Assembly: GCA_011800805.1 (NCBI GenBank)
Contig: MPNW01000025.1
Span: 37,365-101,364 of the forward strand
Direction of reading: 5' to 3'
DNA: 64,000 bases
Source: Hirudo medicinalis
Taxonomy: Eukaryota > Annelida > Clitellata > Hirudinida > Hirudinidae
Shown here: piece by piece, positions 27,050 to 44,200 of the stretch
How the letters are laid out: every line of letters begins with the position of its first letter
Numbering within the stretch: position 1 is the stretch's first letter
The notes under the pieces: model-generated
Seen by the model: only the letters and a program-made list of their open reading frames with translations
What the model was told of the DNA's origin: nothing
Databases searched by the model: none
Translations under genes and position numbers: made by a program

Positions 27050-29757
27050 ATGGAGTTCTTGGGCTATTTACTTCGACCGGGTGAATTTGTGGCACTTATA
27101 ACTTGTACAAAACTTAACAGGGAAATCCGGAAACAGCTGGTTCATAGTTTTTATTAAGTTATTTTTTATTAATTTATATCCCCATTTTCAATGTTTAATT
27201 ATCTTCCGTGTTTAATTGTGAAGAAAAGTGATACTATTAACATGAGACGTTGTTACGAGTTTCTCGACCTTACTAGCAGATCATTTGCAGCAGTTACGTT
27301 GAGATTGGACCCAGAAATAAGGTCTGTGATTTCATCCATTTCATAATAAAAAAAGAAGTAATGGTATAAACATTATTTATTTGCCATTACACTTATAAGT
27401 TTAAACATGGAACAAACAGACCTGATCTTATTAATGTCTATCATATCAATTAGTTGTGTCATTAACGACCTAATCACTAAGAATGTTTTCTAAAACTCCA
27501 GGAACGCAATATGCTTGTTTTACCTAGTACTCCGAGCTCTCGACACCATTGAGGATGACATGTCGATAGACAAGAGTGAAAAGATATCTATGTTAGAAAG
27601 ATTTTCAGAATATTTGGAAGACCCTAACTGGAAATATTGCGAAAGTGGAGATCGTTATAAAATTGTCTTGGAAGAATTCCCCATAGTAAGCTGTAATATT
27701 CTAGTGGTCTTGAAGTTCTCTTTGGACATACGCCACTATAATCAAACTCGGAATCATGTCTTCATTAAACTATCATTATTGTTGCATTATATGCTTCCAG
27801 ATCTCACAAGAGTACAGGCAACTCAAAGATTCCTATAAGAAAATCATCAAGGCAACATGCAGGAAAATGGGACTAGGAATGATAAAGTACTTGGATTTCA
27901 GTCCACAGGACATACCCCAATGGGACGAGGTTCTGTTTAGCTTACTGTGAAATTGTTTTTAAGATCGTACTTCCGGGGAATGAAGTAAATCGTGCATAAG
28001 AAATTTAAACACTTTTTTTAATGCGAACGTTTATTCCATATCAGAATCCAAGTTATCATAGAATCTGTCATTTGGTGAAATAAAATCATCGTACTTTTGG
28101 GGTAACATTGTGGAATGATAAAACGCTAGCAAATTATACTTACGAAGCAGTAGTGTTTCCATATTCTTTGGCAAAAGTCTCAACCTGTCTTTCTGAATGC
28201 ACTCTTCTCTCACTATCACTTGAACTTCTGGTGGGCTTAAGTATACTCTTTCCAGCTTTGCTAAGGCTGACAGCTCGTTCCGGCACACTTTCCAGAAGGA
28301 AAGAAGGTCATCCGAGACACCTATACCTTTTTTGTTCATGTACGACTCTATTTCCCTCCCTGCCTCCTCAGATACATTCTGGCTACTCCTGCACAGGGAC
28401 ATCATTTCTGCTTTTTCCAAGGGTGACAATTCTCTCCTCAGTCTTTCCAAAATTTTCCTAAAATTAGATGAATATTATTATATTAATTATCGATGCCTTT
28501 TTACGCTTCAGCAATGTTAAATCAACATTGGAAAAACGGTTCGAGAAACTAAATACTTGCTACATAAATTGTAAGCACGAATGGATTCCTTGCATCCACA
28601 GTACCTATATATATATCATCTGCATCTCTAAACATTACGCTCAATTAACAAGCATGTTCCAAATTATTGTTATAGTATTGCTACTATGTTGCCGGAATGT
28701 TGGGTGTCGAGTTAACAGAAATGTTCGTCGCATCCGAGCTCGAAGATTCTTCACTTTCTGAGAATCCAACCTTGGCAACTTCTATGGGTTTGTTTCTCCA
28801 GAAAGTGAACATAATCCGTGATTATTTGTGTGACACTAAAGAAGGACGACAGTTTTGGCCATCATCGGTAAGCGAATCAATAGAATTACTAATTAAAGAA
28901 GTCGATTATGATAAACTATATAAATCCAATTTTTAAATTATATTAAATTTCATTGAGCTTTTTTCTGAATTACTTTTATTTTAAAATTGTATCGCTGTGA
29001 TCAATTGGAAATTCGAAGGTGTGGAAAAAGTATGTGGAGAATTTGGATGATTTCTCGAATGTTAAGAACTCAAAAATTGCTGTACGTTGCGCAAATGAGC
29101 TAATAACGAATGCCCTGCAGCATGTCCAGGATATTATCGAGTATTTGTCATGTTTAAAAAACAAGTCTGTTTTCCTATTCTGCGCAATTCCTCAAGTTAG
29201 TTGATCGTTTTAATTTGAATTAATGGAGGCAATTTGATTTTCTTTTATTTAACAAATTGTAGCCATCTTGATTTTAGTTTTATTTTTGTTAATATTTTAT
29301 TAATTTATTTTTGCAACATATACTGCGTTAAGGTAATGGCCATAGCCACTCTTGAAAGATGCTACAATAACAACTCCATATTCAAAAGAGTGGTCAAAAT
29401 ACGAAAAGGCGAAGCAGCCCAATTAATCAGCCAATCCGACGATCTAACCGGAGTGAAACAGATATTTTATTTTTACGCGACAAAAGTCAGCAAATGTTAA
29501 TTTTTTATTTTTTGTCTGTGTGTGCATATTGTCGCCTTATTATACAGATCAAGAACAAAATTCCCGCGCTGGATCCGTCCGCAATAGAAACTATGGAAAG
29601 GGTTGAAAAGATTTTGGATATCTGCCATGAGGGAAAAAATGAAACCACAACCGGAGACAAACCACCCTGTTACATAGTTGCAACATTAATGGCTGTATTG
29701 GTGTATTGTTTGTGGGGCATGTTTGCCAATTTTGTATGCAAAATAAATCCGGACTAA
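27050..29757 (+). CDS. FDFT1: Squalene synthase (farnesyl-diphosphate farnesyltransferase)
   Basis: Joins two farnesyl diphosphates and reduces the product with NADPH to squalene, the first committed step of sterol synthesis, on the ER membrane. Exons: 27050-27139, 27224-27321, 27502-27685, 27801-27929, 28676-28867, 29019-29195, 29333-29485, 29548-29757. All phases close to 410 residues, against about 417 in human. The first aspartate-rich motif DTIEDD lies at about 77-82 and the second, NIIRDYLCD, ends near 220; both bind Mg2+-diphosphate. Other family blocks are [24 protein letters not shown] and FCAIPQVMAIATL. A C-terminal hydrophobic anchor ([19 protein letters not shown]) fits the ER tail anchor. 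The start matches the conserved MEF. Intron 4 contains an antisense exon. Confidence 0.97.
28031..28457 (-). CDS. Unidentified antisense gene nested in squalene synthase intron 4 (3'-terminal exon)
   Basis: The minus strand carries an uninterrupted frame of about 140 codons inside the intron. It begins just after a usable acceptor (TCTAATTTTAG at 28458) with [15 protein letters not shown] and ends [21 protein letters not shown]. It is rich in charged residues with predicted helices and one block [18 protein letters not shown]. It has no ATG at its start, so at least one upstream exon is expected. Base composition is visib­ly less AT-rich than the intron around it. The stop codon TAA overlaps an AATAAA polyadenylation signal, and an A-run follows within 20 bases, so the 3' untranslated region would be extremely short. 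I do not recognise the protein family. No transmembrane segment is evident. Confidence 0.6.
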
Positions 29758-30552
29758 ATCTCGTTTGAACAGACTTACGATTGTTAGCGAATTTATTTCG
29801 GAACTGCATCGATTCAGATTTAATAGCAATCTGTTAAAACCAAACTTGCTATTTTTGTTAATGTTAATAATGTGAATGTTTTTAATTAAAAAAAATTTAA
29901 AATTTCATTATTGAAATCAAATTAAAATAAGTTTATAAGTGTTTTTTGGTTCCATTTTTATTTATACGAACCAATCACATTATTCATCGTAGAAGTGTTG
30001 TGCCATTTTTGAATAAGGGGTGTTCAGGTAGTTTAACATCATTCGCACATCCGTTAATTGGTACTCGAAGGTGAGTTATCATTGAAATGCTCGTAAGGCG
30101 GTGCCGTTTTGAATTTCATGAAAAATCTAAGGCTTGGCAAGTAATTATGTCTCGATAGAAACTAACTGGTTTTGTACAACCCCCTCTTGTACGATACCAT
30201 TATAGCTCTCGTTATTGTTCGTTAGGGACTCGTGTTGTGCTGCTCTCGATTGTCGCCGGTTGTGGTCGTATGTTGGCTCCGAGATTTCGTTTAAGCTCAG
30301 CCCATTTCAAAACGAACTCGAAGAGGAAATTTAAAACACTATAATCTGATTGTATAAAAATACCCACCGCAGTTACGTTTGTAATTATAAATTCCTCTGC
30401 GTATATTTGATCGATCTCTGGAGTGATTGGCGTGACATTTAACCCATTAAAGCAGAGCAGTTGAGTAAAATCGCGTAGTCATACATTTCCGAATATCATA
30501 GTCCAACGAGCTGATTTCTTTCTCGATATAGGATAAAACGTGCTCCGGACAG
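29758..30552. other. Spacer between squalene synthase and SERCA
   Basis: Tandem (+,+) arrangement. It holds the squalene synthase 3' end (A-rich tract near 29890) and the SERCA promoter/leader. Between about 30230 and 30320 it is less AT-rich (TCGCCGG, GGCTCCGAG). No gene is seen. Confidence 0.5.
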
Positions 30553-36278
<5,726 letters not shown>

Positions 36279-38283
36279 GAGGGAGAATTTTATGAAGTGG
36301 CCAAAGTTGATTATATTGATGCTGACAGCATGATGATAAATTTCCATACTACATTTCTGTGTTCTTCATCTTTCTCCATGTCTATTGAGAAGCTGTTTGT
36401 TTTTGAATGATCAGGTTAATGATCATCTTTTTGCGATTAACGTCTTGTCGTGGTTTGAATTATTCTCATCTTTATAATTGGTCATTGGTTTGTTATTTTA
36501 GTAAGTCATTAGAGCTGGAGGTTTTGAGCCTTTGCGAGGGTATATGCAGTTTGTTTCCACTTGGGTGCATTGTGTCCTTGACTGCTGGTGGAGAATCATT
36601 CTCTCAATCTCACTATTGGACTTTGGACCCTCGCTTAACAAATTCAAATCTTTGGAGTAATGTAGGAATTAATGTAATCTTTCTTAGTAAATGTTCTGGT
36701 TGTAAATTTTGGAGAGTGGTTCGCTCATATCTGAAATGAAAAATGTTTGAAGTGGAGGGTAATAGCGATGGCTTCAGAGAAATAGCTGTAACCGCAGCTC
36801 GCGAGAGCTGATGTCGAGTGTTTTTTCTAGGGAATTTTAAGGTAATCTCGAAGAGTTATTATGACGGCCATTTCCCGAGGCCTACATTTAAATTTAAATG
36901 TGATGTCAAGCATTCTGGGTTAGTTGGTTAATTGCTCACGCAACAATTGGTTCGGTAATGTGCGACCAAAAATTTCTCTTCTCGTAAACAGCACCATTTT
37001 TATTTAACCATTTTTTTTTATAAATAAAGAATGGGAAGCAGAAGCTGCAGTAATATTCACAACAAAATATTCGTTAACTCCGCCCATCAAATAATTAAAA
37101 AAAAATTTTTACTTCATAAACAAGTAAAACAAATGAAATTGAGTTGAAATATTAACTAAACAATAATGCTTATATCGGCAATTAGTGTAGCTAAAAGGGC
37201 TGATTCAGACTGAATAATACTCCCCGATGAGTTCCAATGCACGCTGGAAGCATGAGTACCTGTCTCAAAGCATCCTATAATCCTATCTATTTCCAGATAA
37301 GAAGAAATAAGCTCATCTGAAGTACCCCACATTATTAATTATTTTAATTTACTTCCTTTTTATAGGCGAAAAGCCCTTAGGCAAAAATTTTGTTAAATTG
37401 TAGCTCCTTCCCTCACCCATATTAAGTACAGTGCGTTGCAAAATATTGGCCAGGCCTAAGAATCATACAACTTATGTAGTCATCTTTTAAATTACTAAGT
37501 TTTCACCCAAGTATCGTTTATATCATTCTCAAGATCGTAATTAATATAAAATAAAATTTGAAATTCCGTGGGATTTCGTCGATAAATGCCTTTGATGTTG
37601 TTTTTCGAGTTTTTCACCTCTGAGCATGGGGGTGAAATCCTGTCCGTGAAATAATTTTTATTACAGGGCTCACAAAAGCTGATTATTATAATAAGGCTCT
37701 ATATAAATGTTAGGGTTAGGCTAAGAAGAGTTTGGGAGTTAAATATTAAGAGGATATAAGATACATTATTGACTTTCATATAAATCATAATTTGTAGCTT
37801 TGATTTTAATAAATATGGAAATTTATGCCCCCTAGGGTTAGGGTGTTTCTGGTTGATGTACGTACTTTTGGGTATTTCCAATCTTTCGCGAAATATTCGC
37901 CCGAGTTCAATAAGTTTATAAATCTAATGTCTTTCAACAGATTGCTCAAAAAACCGGCCTATTCAAATCCTAAAAATTGTAACTGAGCCAAAATTATGCA
38001 ATGCACTTTCCATTTGGTTAAAGTCCGTTGCATGACTAAAATGATCTGGAGACATTTACAGGAAGATTACAGGTACTTAGTCCCAACTTCGATACAGTAA
38101 GCGATACAACGTAACGTAAAAGATGCCTGAACACCAACAAAAGTCAATTTATTACTCTCGCATGCCTTTTCGCCAACAAAAGGTAGATTAGAGATAAAAA
38201 CGGGGATGATTTGTTAACTTTATCATAGCCTAAAAAATGTTTTAAGAAACAAGAACACAAAACAGTCGGTCAGCATAAATCTT
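36279..38283. other. Convergent spacer between SERCA and topoisomerase II
   Basis: Both genes end into this 2-kb region. It contains their 3' untranslated regions and a Tc1/mariner-like element at 37429-38007. Open frames near 36407-36739 show no family resemblance and lie in the expected SERCA 3' region. Confidence 0.55.
37429..38007. mobile_element. Tc1/mariner-like MITE
   Basis: The left end, after a TA dinucleotide, reads CAGTGCGTTGCAAAATATTG. The right end on the other strand reads AGTGCATTGCATAATTTTGG. The two are diverged inverted repeats of the CAGTGC-TTGCAAAAGTATT form typical of Tc1/mariner elements. The interior, about 580 bp, has no transposase frame. The right-hand TA is not preserved. 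Confidence 0.6.
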
Positions 38284-41200
38284 TCAGTCTTCCTCAGAAT
38301 CCTCCCCATAGTTGTATATGACCTGTTTGTTCTTCCTGGCAAGCCTCTCCCTCAATGGAACATGAACCTCCTCCTCCCCACTGTCATCATCATCATCACC
38401 CTTTGAATATTTGGAATAAACATTTACTTTACCATACTCCAAAATCAGTTATCCAACATTTAATTATGTTAGGCCAAACTTTAAAAACACATTCAAAAAT
38501 TGTTTTGTGTTAATAATAATTTAAAAAAAAAATTATATTTACATTTATTTATAAAGTGCCAGAAGCATTAGGGCACTCAAAATCTTTAGGTAATTGTGTA
38601 ATTTCATTATCCATGAAATTAAAAGTCCTTATTCCACATTGTCGTCTCAGACTCACCTTATTCGGAGAATCGTGCTCTTCATCACTGATGATAACCTTCT
38701 TTTTTGAAGCTGCCTTTGTGACTTTTGAACCCCCAGTCTTAGTTGCTTTAGGTTTGCTGGATTCCTTTGCTTTTTTCTCTGTTGGTTTCTTAGCAACCAC
38801 CTTCTTTTTTTCAGTCATCTGTTTTGCTTTTGCAGGTTTTACAAGCTTTGGTGGAGATGGCTTGAAATCACTATCATCTGACTCAATTCTATCTTCAACA
38901 TCATCATGAATTTCCTGCTTGCCATCACCACATTGGTTATCTTCATCTTCCTCGTCAAAGCTGTTTATGACCTTCTTTCTTGGTTTTTTATGTACTAAAA
39001 TATAAAATTTAATTTCTAGAACATTGTTGATTATCACTGCTTTAATGGAAGTAATTCTCACCTGCCAAATTCTCATATGAACTATCCTCCTTCCCAAAAT
39101 CTTCATCACTATCATCACCTGATAACTCCATACTAATATCATCCCCATCAGAATCTTCATCAGAGCAAAGATTTTTCTTATTTCCTTTCCTCCCTCCCCG
39201 CTTTTTAGGAGAATTCTTTTCCTTTTTCTCCCTGGGTTTGGCTGCTTTCTTTGCTTTCTGAGGCTTTGAATTTTCATTGTTGTTCCTCTCTAAAGTTTGT
39301 TTGATTCCATAATATTGACAAAGTCATGAAGTTAAACAAAACTGTAAGCAACATAGTCATCACATACCCAGACTCTCACTCAATAGTTTATCGCCATCAA
39401 TCTCGACCATTGCGTCTTCAGTTTTCTTTACGTTGAAAACAAATGTTTTTTTATTAATCACTAGGAATTATGATCATTTCAAATGCTGAGCCAACCTTCT
39501 TCTTCCTTCCGGCTGCTACCTTAACAGCCTCGATCTTGCTCCTCAGGGCCTCAGTGGATGGAACAACTCTAACTCCTTTTGGTGAGGGTTTGCTTTCCAT
39601 AACTAGACCCTTTTTGCTACCCTTGCCTTTGGCTGGCTTGCCAGAAGGATGAGAGAGGCTTAGTAGTTCATCCTCCTTTTCTTGCATTTCCACTTTCTTT
39701 AATAAGAATATCCATTGGTTAATAATTAACAATTCAGACAATTCTTTCAAGATAAATTTGCAAAAATGCCAGATAAAAATTATTGAAAACATTGGTTCAC
39801 TTACATTGAGCTCCTCAATGAAGGCATCAAGATCATCTCTCCAAAGATCGGTCGGGGACTTCTTTCTCAAATGATACAGTTCATCTGCTTTCTGTTGCTT
39901 CTGTTTCAGCAATTCATCCTTCCTCTCTCTGGTCAAGCACCAGAGTTGCATGCACAAGATGTAATTGAAATCAGGACCCTTCGAATCTTCGTCGCCTTCC
40001 TCTGCATCGGATTTGTCATCTCCCGAAGACTGAAATAAGACGAAGGGACTAATAAGCCATTAATAACTTATGGTCATCTAATTCACTTAAACAGGGTTTG
40101 GTTAAAATGTTTCATCAATTGTAAATAAACATAAACTCTGCTCTAATTTATTTTAGGAACCCTAACAATTAATCCATGTTGACAACAGAGAGCACAGCAC
40201 AAACAGCAATGAAATCAAAAAGTAAAAAATAAAACCAAAGATACTAATGTCAACAAATATCTTAACAGAGTGAGCCATAAAAAAATTTGTATTTAAGGGG
40301 AAACCTTTTTTAAGTCCTGTCGTAAGCAGAATAAGTGAAAATATACTTTTAGAACATAATTGATAAGCACAATTAAGCTTAATACAGTTATCATGTATTT
40401 TTCAACACCCAATACTTAAATGTCGATGCAACGTAATACGATTGAATTTGTAAATTAATGATTGAAATTTAATTAATGATTGAAAAGAACAATCGCACAA
40501 CCTGTAGCTTGGCCTGGATTTTCTTCCAGGCTTTAACGGGATCCGAGTCATACTTTCTCTCAAGCAGTAGCTTTATAATGTCCTTCTTTGGTATATTTTC
40601 TAGTCAAAAATAGCCATTAGAAAGTGGAAACAAAATAATACAAAAAAAAATACTAAACCAATGTTAGTCAATAAAAATTTATTTGATTGAAAATGATTTG
40701 ATACCAACCAATATAGATGACCTTGTCGATTTTCTCAACTATGAATCTTGCCTGGTTATCCAGTCTAAGAGATTCTGCTGCCAACATGCCCTCCAGGTAG
40801 TCCTTCCTTCTCCTGTAGAACTCCAGCCTCAGTTCATAAAACTCCTTCAAGATGGACTCCACATTCTCAAATCTTCTGATGCACCCGGCAGCATCGAACA
40901 ACACCTTTGAGATAATTTATCACGGCAATAAGATAACGACAACAAAATGAATTTGACATAAGTGTGATGACAATCTCATAACATTGATTATCTCACCATA
41001 GAGGTGGTAGGGAAGGTTGTCTGTAGTTTGAAGAACCTGTGCATGCCTTGCTCCCTGGCTTTCCTCATGGTCTCTGCTGACATCTTCACCACAAATCTAA
41101 CTGTCAAGTCAGTATGGTACTCTTTGTAGTCCCTGCATCCAATTAATATTCATGAGTTATTCAACTCGAACTCGCACGATGCAGCAGCATCGGAAGCATA

Positions 41201-44200
41201 TATTTTCTAAGCTAGCTTCGTCGTCACAAATTTCACCGGTGGCAACAAAAAATAATTTTAATGAGCACTAAAACAAATAAATTAGTAGCAATTCAATGTG
41301 ATAAAACAGCTCACAGAATTGTGGATGCAATTTTGTCCGTTCCCTGCAACATTTGCTCGAGGACTTGTTCCTTGTAAACTTGGGTCCACACCCGAACAGG
41401 GAGTTCGGTGATCTCTATCGTCTGCTCGTCGAGGATCGATATCTCGCCGTTCGAAACGCACTTCGTATTGTCTATCATTTCAATTTCTCCTTTAAAATGC
41501 TTGAACGAAGGAATCTGCAATCACCGACGTTATGCTCGATTACAAGTCCGAATAGGTCGTAGACCGTAAAGTCCGGACAAACCATGGGCAGAGGCTCCCT
41601 GCCGTCCAGCATCATCTTGATGTTGTTGACGATCTCCCGAACGTCGTAGTTGGGAATCTTGGTGCTCCAACCCGTCCCAATCCCCTCGGCCCCGTTGACC
41701 AGGACCATGGGGATGATGGGGACGTACCATTCCGGTTCGATCTTGAGGTTGTCGTCGGTCATGCATCTTAGGAGCGGATCGTCGCCGGCGTTGAACACAT
41801 GCCTCGTGAGCGAGCTTGAAAAATCATTTCACGATTCAGAGTAAGAAATGTAAATTCGCAATTACTTCATAAAACTGGTCCGCGCCACGCACGGATTACA
41901 ATTACTTTCTAACTTGATGTTAATATTTTCAAGTAACGCAACGATGCACAAAGAAAGGGAAATCGATCGTGTCACCTGAGAGCAGTGAAAATGTAACGAG
42001 GACTTGCACAATCTTTGCCTCCATTGAGCCTCGTGCCAAACTGACCGATGGGGAGCAGTAAATTGAGATTGTTGCTGCCTACGAAGTTCTGAGCCAACCC
42101 TATGATGGTCGCCATGAGAGAGTTCTACAATATAAGCCGCACATTTTGATCGTCGACGTACGAAATAAATGGATCGAGGGCACAGACTTCTCCGTGGTGA
42201 TAGGCCGACAACTCTGCAACCGAACCGGCCAGCTGAGCGACCTTGATTTCTTTGACCAAATTTCTTTTCAGGCAAGTAAATACCACTTTCCTTTGGCCTG
42301 GTTTGAAGCCTAAATTATTGGCACAAAAGTTGTTAATGGAGACTTTCACAACAGGAATAACAACAAAACCAGCTAAATACCATCCATCATAGAAGGAATA
42401 GATCTTTCATTATCCATGTTGCTGTACAATATCAACTCTTTATTGACAAATTCATTGTAAGAGATGAACCTGGTGTCTTTCCCATATAAGTAAGCCTGAT
42501 GGTTATGTAACAAAACATGTCTCATAAATACTAGTTTTCAACCATCCAGTCAATAACTACCTCTTGAAGGCCAATCTCTGCTCTCCTCTTCTTCTCTTCC
42601 ATCCAATTGGTTAGCCATTCTTTTCTTTCTTGCACTTTTTGCTTGCTAAACGCCTGATTGATAAATGGAAGATTAATTGAAATAATAATAAGTTTGAGAA
42701 AGAAATGTTTATAATTAAATAAATCTTGATGAATACTCACAAGAAGTATGGCAGCATCATCTTCTGGCCCTGCATATTTGAAGGGAATCCTGTGCCTGGC
42801 CATGTCTCTGAAGTATTCCTTGGCCTCCTTAGCTGTGGAGGTACCCAAACCTGAAATCCAACAAAATTAATAAATTACTGATTGCATTCCATTTTGATTG
42901 TTAATAGTTTTAAGTTGGAGTTGGTTCCCCAAAAACGTGTTTGTATTTAGATTGTAACCGTGTACATCTGAATCAAGATAGGACAACATTAAAGGCATTA
43001 AAGCAAAACAATGCAATACTCAAGTCTAGGAATGAAATAGCTTAGGTAAGTAACAACTAATGGTTTCTATATTAAGTGATACTGTTAGTCAATGACCTTT
43101 GTAGTATTTGACCTTCCACGTGTGCCAATTCTCTGTGGCAGACTTCCACTCCTCAAATTCTGGCAGACTATAGAAAGACTTTTCCTGGTGCTTTTTGCTG
43201 ACCTGAAGAACAAGGATCAGATATATTTTAATAAATCATTCCTGCATGCACAAGTAATGGTAACAGTCATAATATGTTTGCAAAACCAGCTTGCAACACC
43301 CCAGAGCAAGGGTACCGTACAAATAGTCGAGTAATTAAAACATGCCTTCACGTCACGTTCGGATGCAAGACAATCAACAAGCTGGCTAAATACAAATGCA
43401 CACGTAACGTCAACAATTGCTTTCGAATGCAAGCTAGCAGAGAGAGTTTCATTATGTTACACTCGTGGAGCTTTGTAATTGTAACTCATTTACAAGGCAA
43501 CCTTGACAATTGGTGTGATGAATTCTTCAAGGAACTTGTGTCTCAGTAAATGCGGCCAGTTGCTGTGGATGAAGTTAATTATGAGGCCCTTGATGTGTGA
43601 TCCGTCCTGATCTTGATCAGTCATTATCATGATCTTGCCATATCTGATTCAAGCAGTACAAGTCATTGTTATAAAAATCCATGAAATTATCATTGTCACA
43701 ACTACTGGTACAGTCATTTTATATCGACATATAATTGTCACTTTATCCTTGTAAAAATAATCTCTTATAATGCCTGCCAACCTTAAAGTCTGCAGTGATT
43801 CGGGGGTTTCGTATTTAAGCTTGTATTGCAGTCCTACAATCTTGACGAGATTGTTGATCTCTGCATTATCCATGAGCTTCAAAAAGCATGATAAAGCTAG
43901 TTTTGGTCCAATTCGTTTCAACGCCTAGCGATCAATCATCTCACCTGTTTGTGAAGAGCATCTCTGACATTCAAAACTTTACCTTTGAGAGGGAAGACAC
44001 CGTAGCGGTCCCTACCGACCACCCCTAGGCCGGCCACGGCCAGAGTCTTAGCCGAGTCTCCTTCCGTGAGGATGAGGGTACAGTCGATGGCGTTCTTAGT
44101 CCCAGCATCATTGGCATCATCAAGTTTTGGAATGCCTTTGAGCTTTGATCTTTTGGTGCCACTGAGTTTTGTGAGTTGCTCCTGCTGCTTGACCCTCATC

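Noticed and set aside
28132..28149. An 18-base intron (GTAAGT...CTAG) inside the nested antisense exon
   Set aside because: Far below workable intron length, and the frame reads through it unbroken.
36407..36739. 110-codon plus-strand frame after SERCA
   Set aside because: It lies in the expected SERCA 3' untranslated region and shows no domain or composition signal.
38549..39277. Minus-strand frame of 242 codons as a separate protein
   Set aside because: Its second half is the real topoisomerase II tail exon, but the first half is out of frame with the true exon 39062-39289 and runs through an intron.
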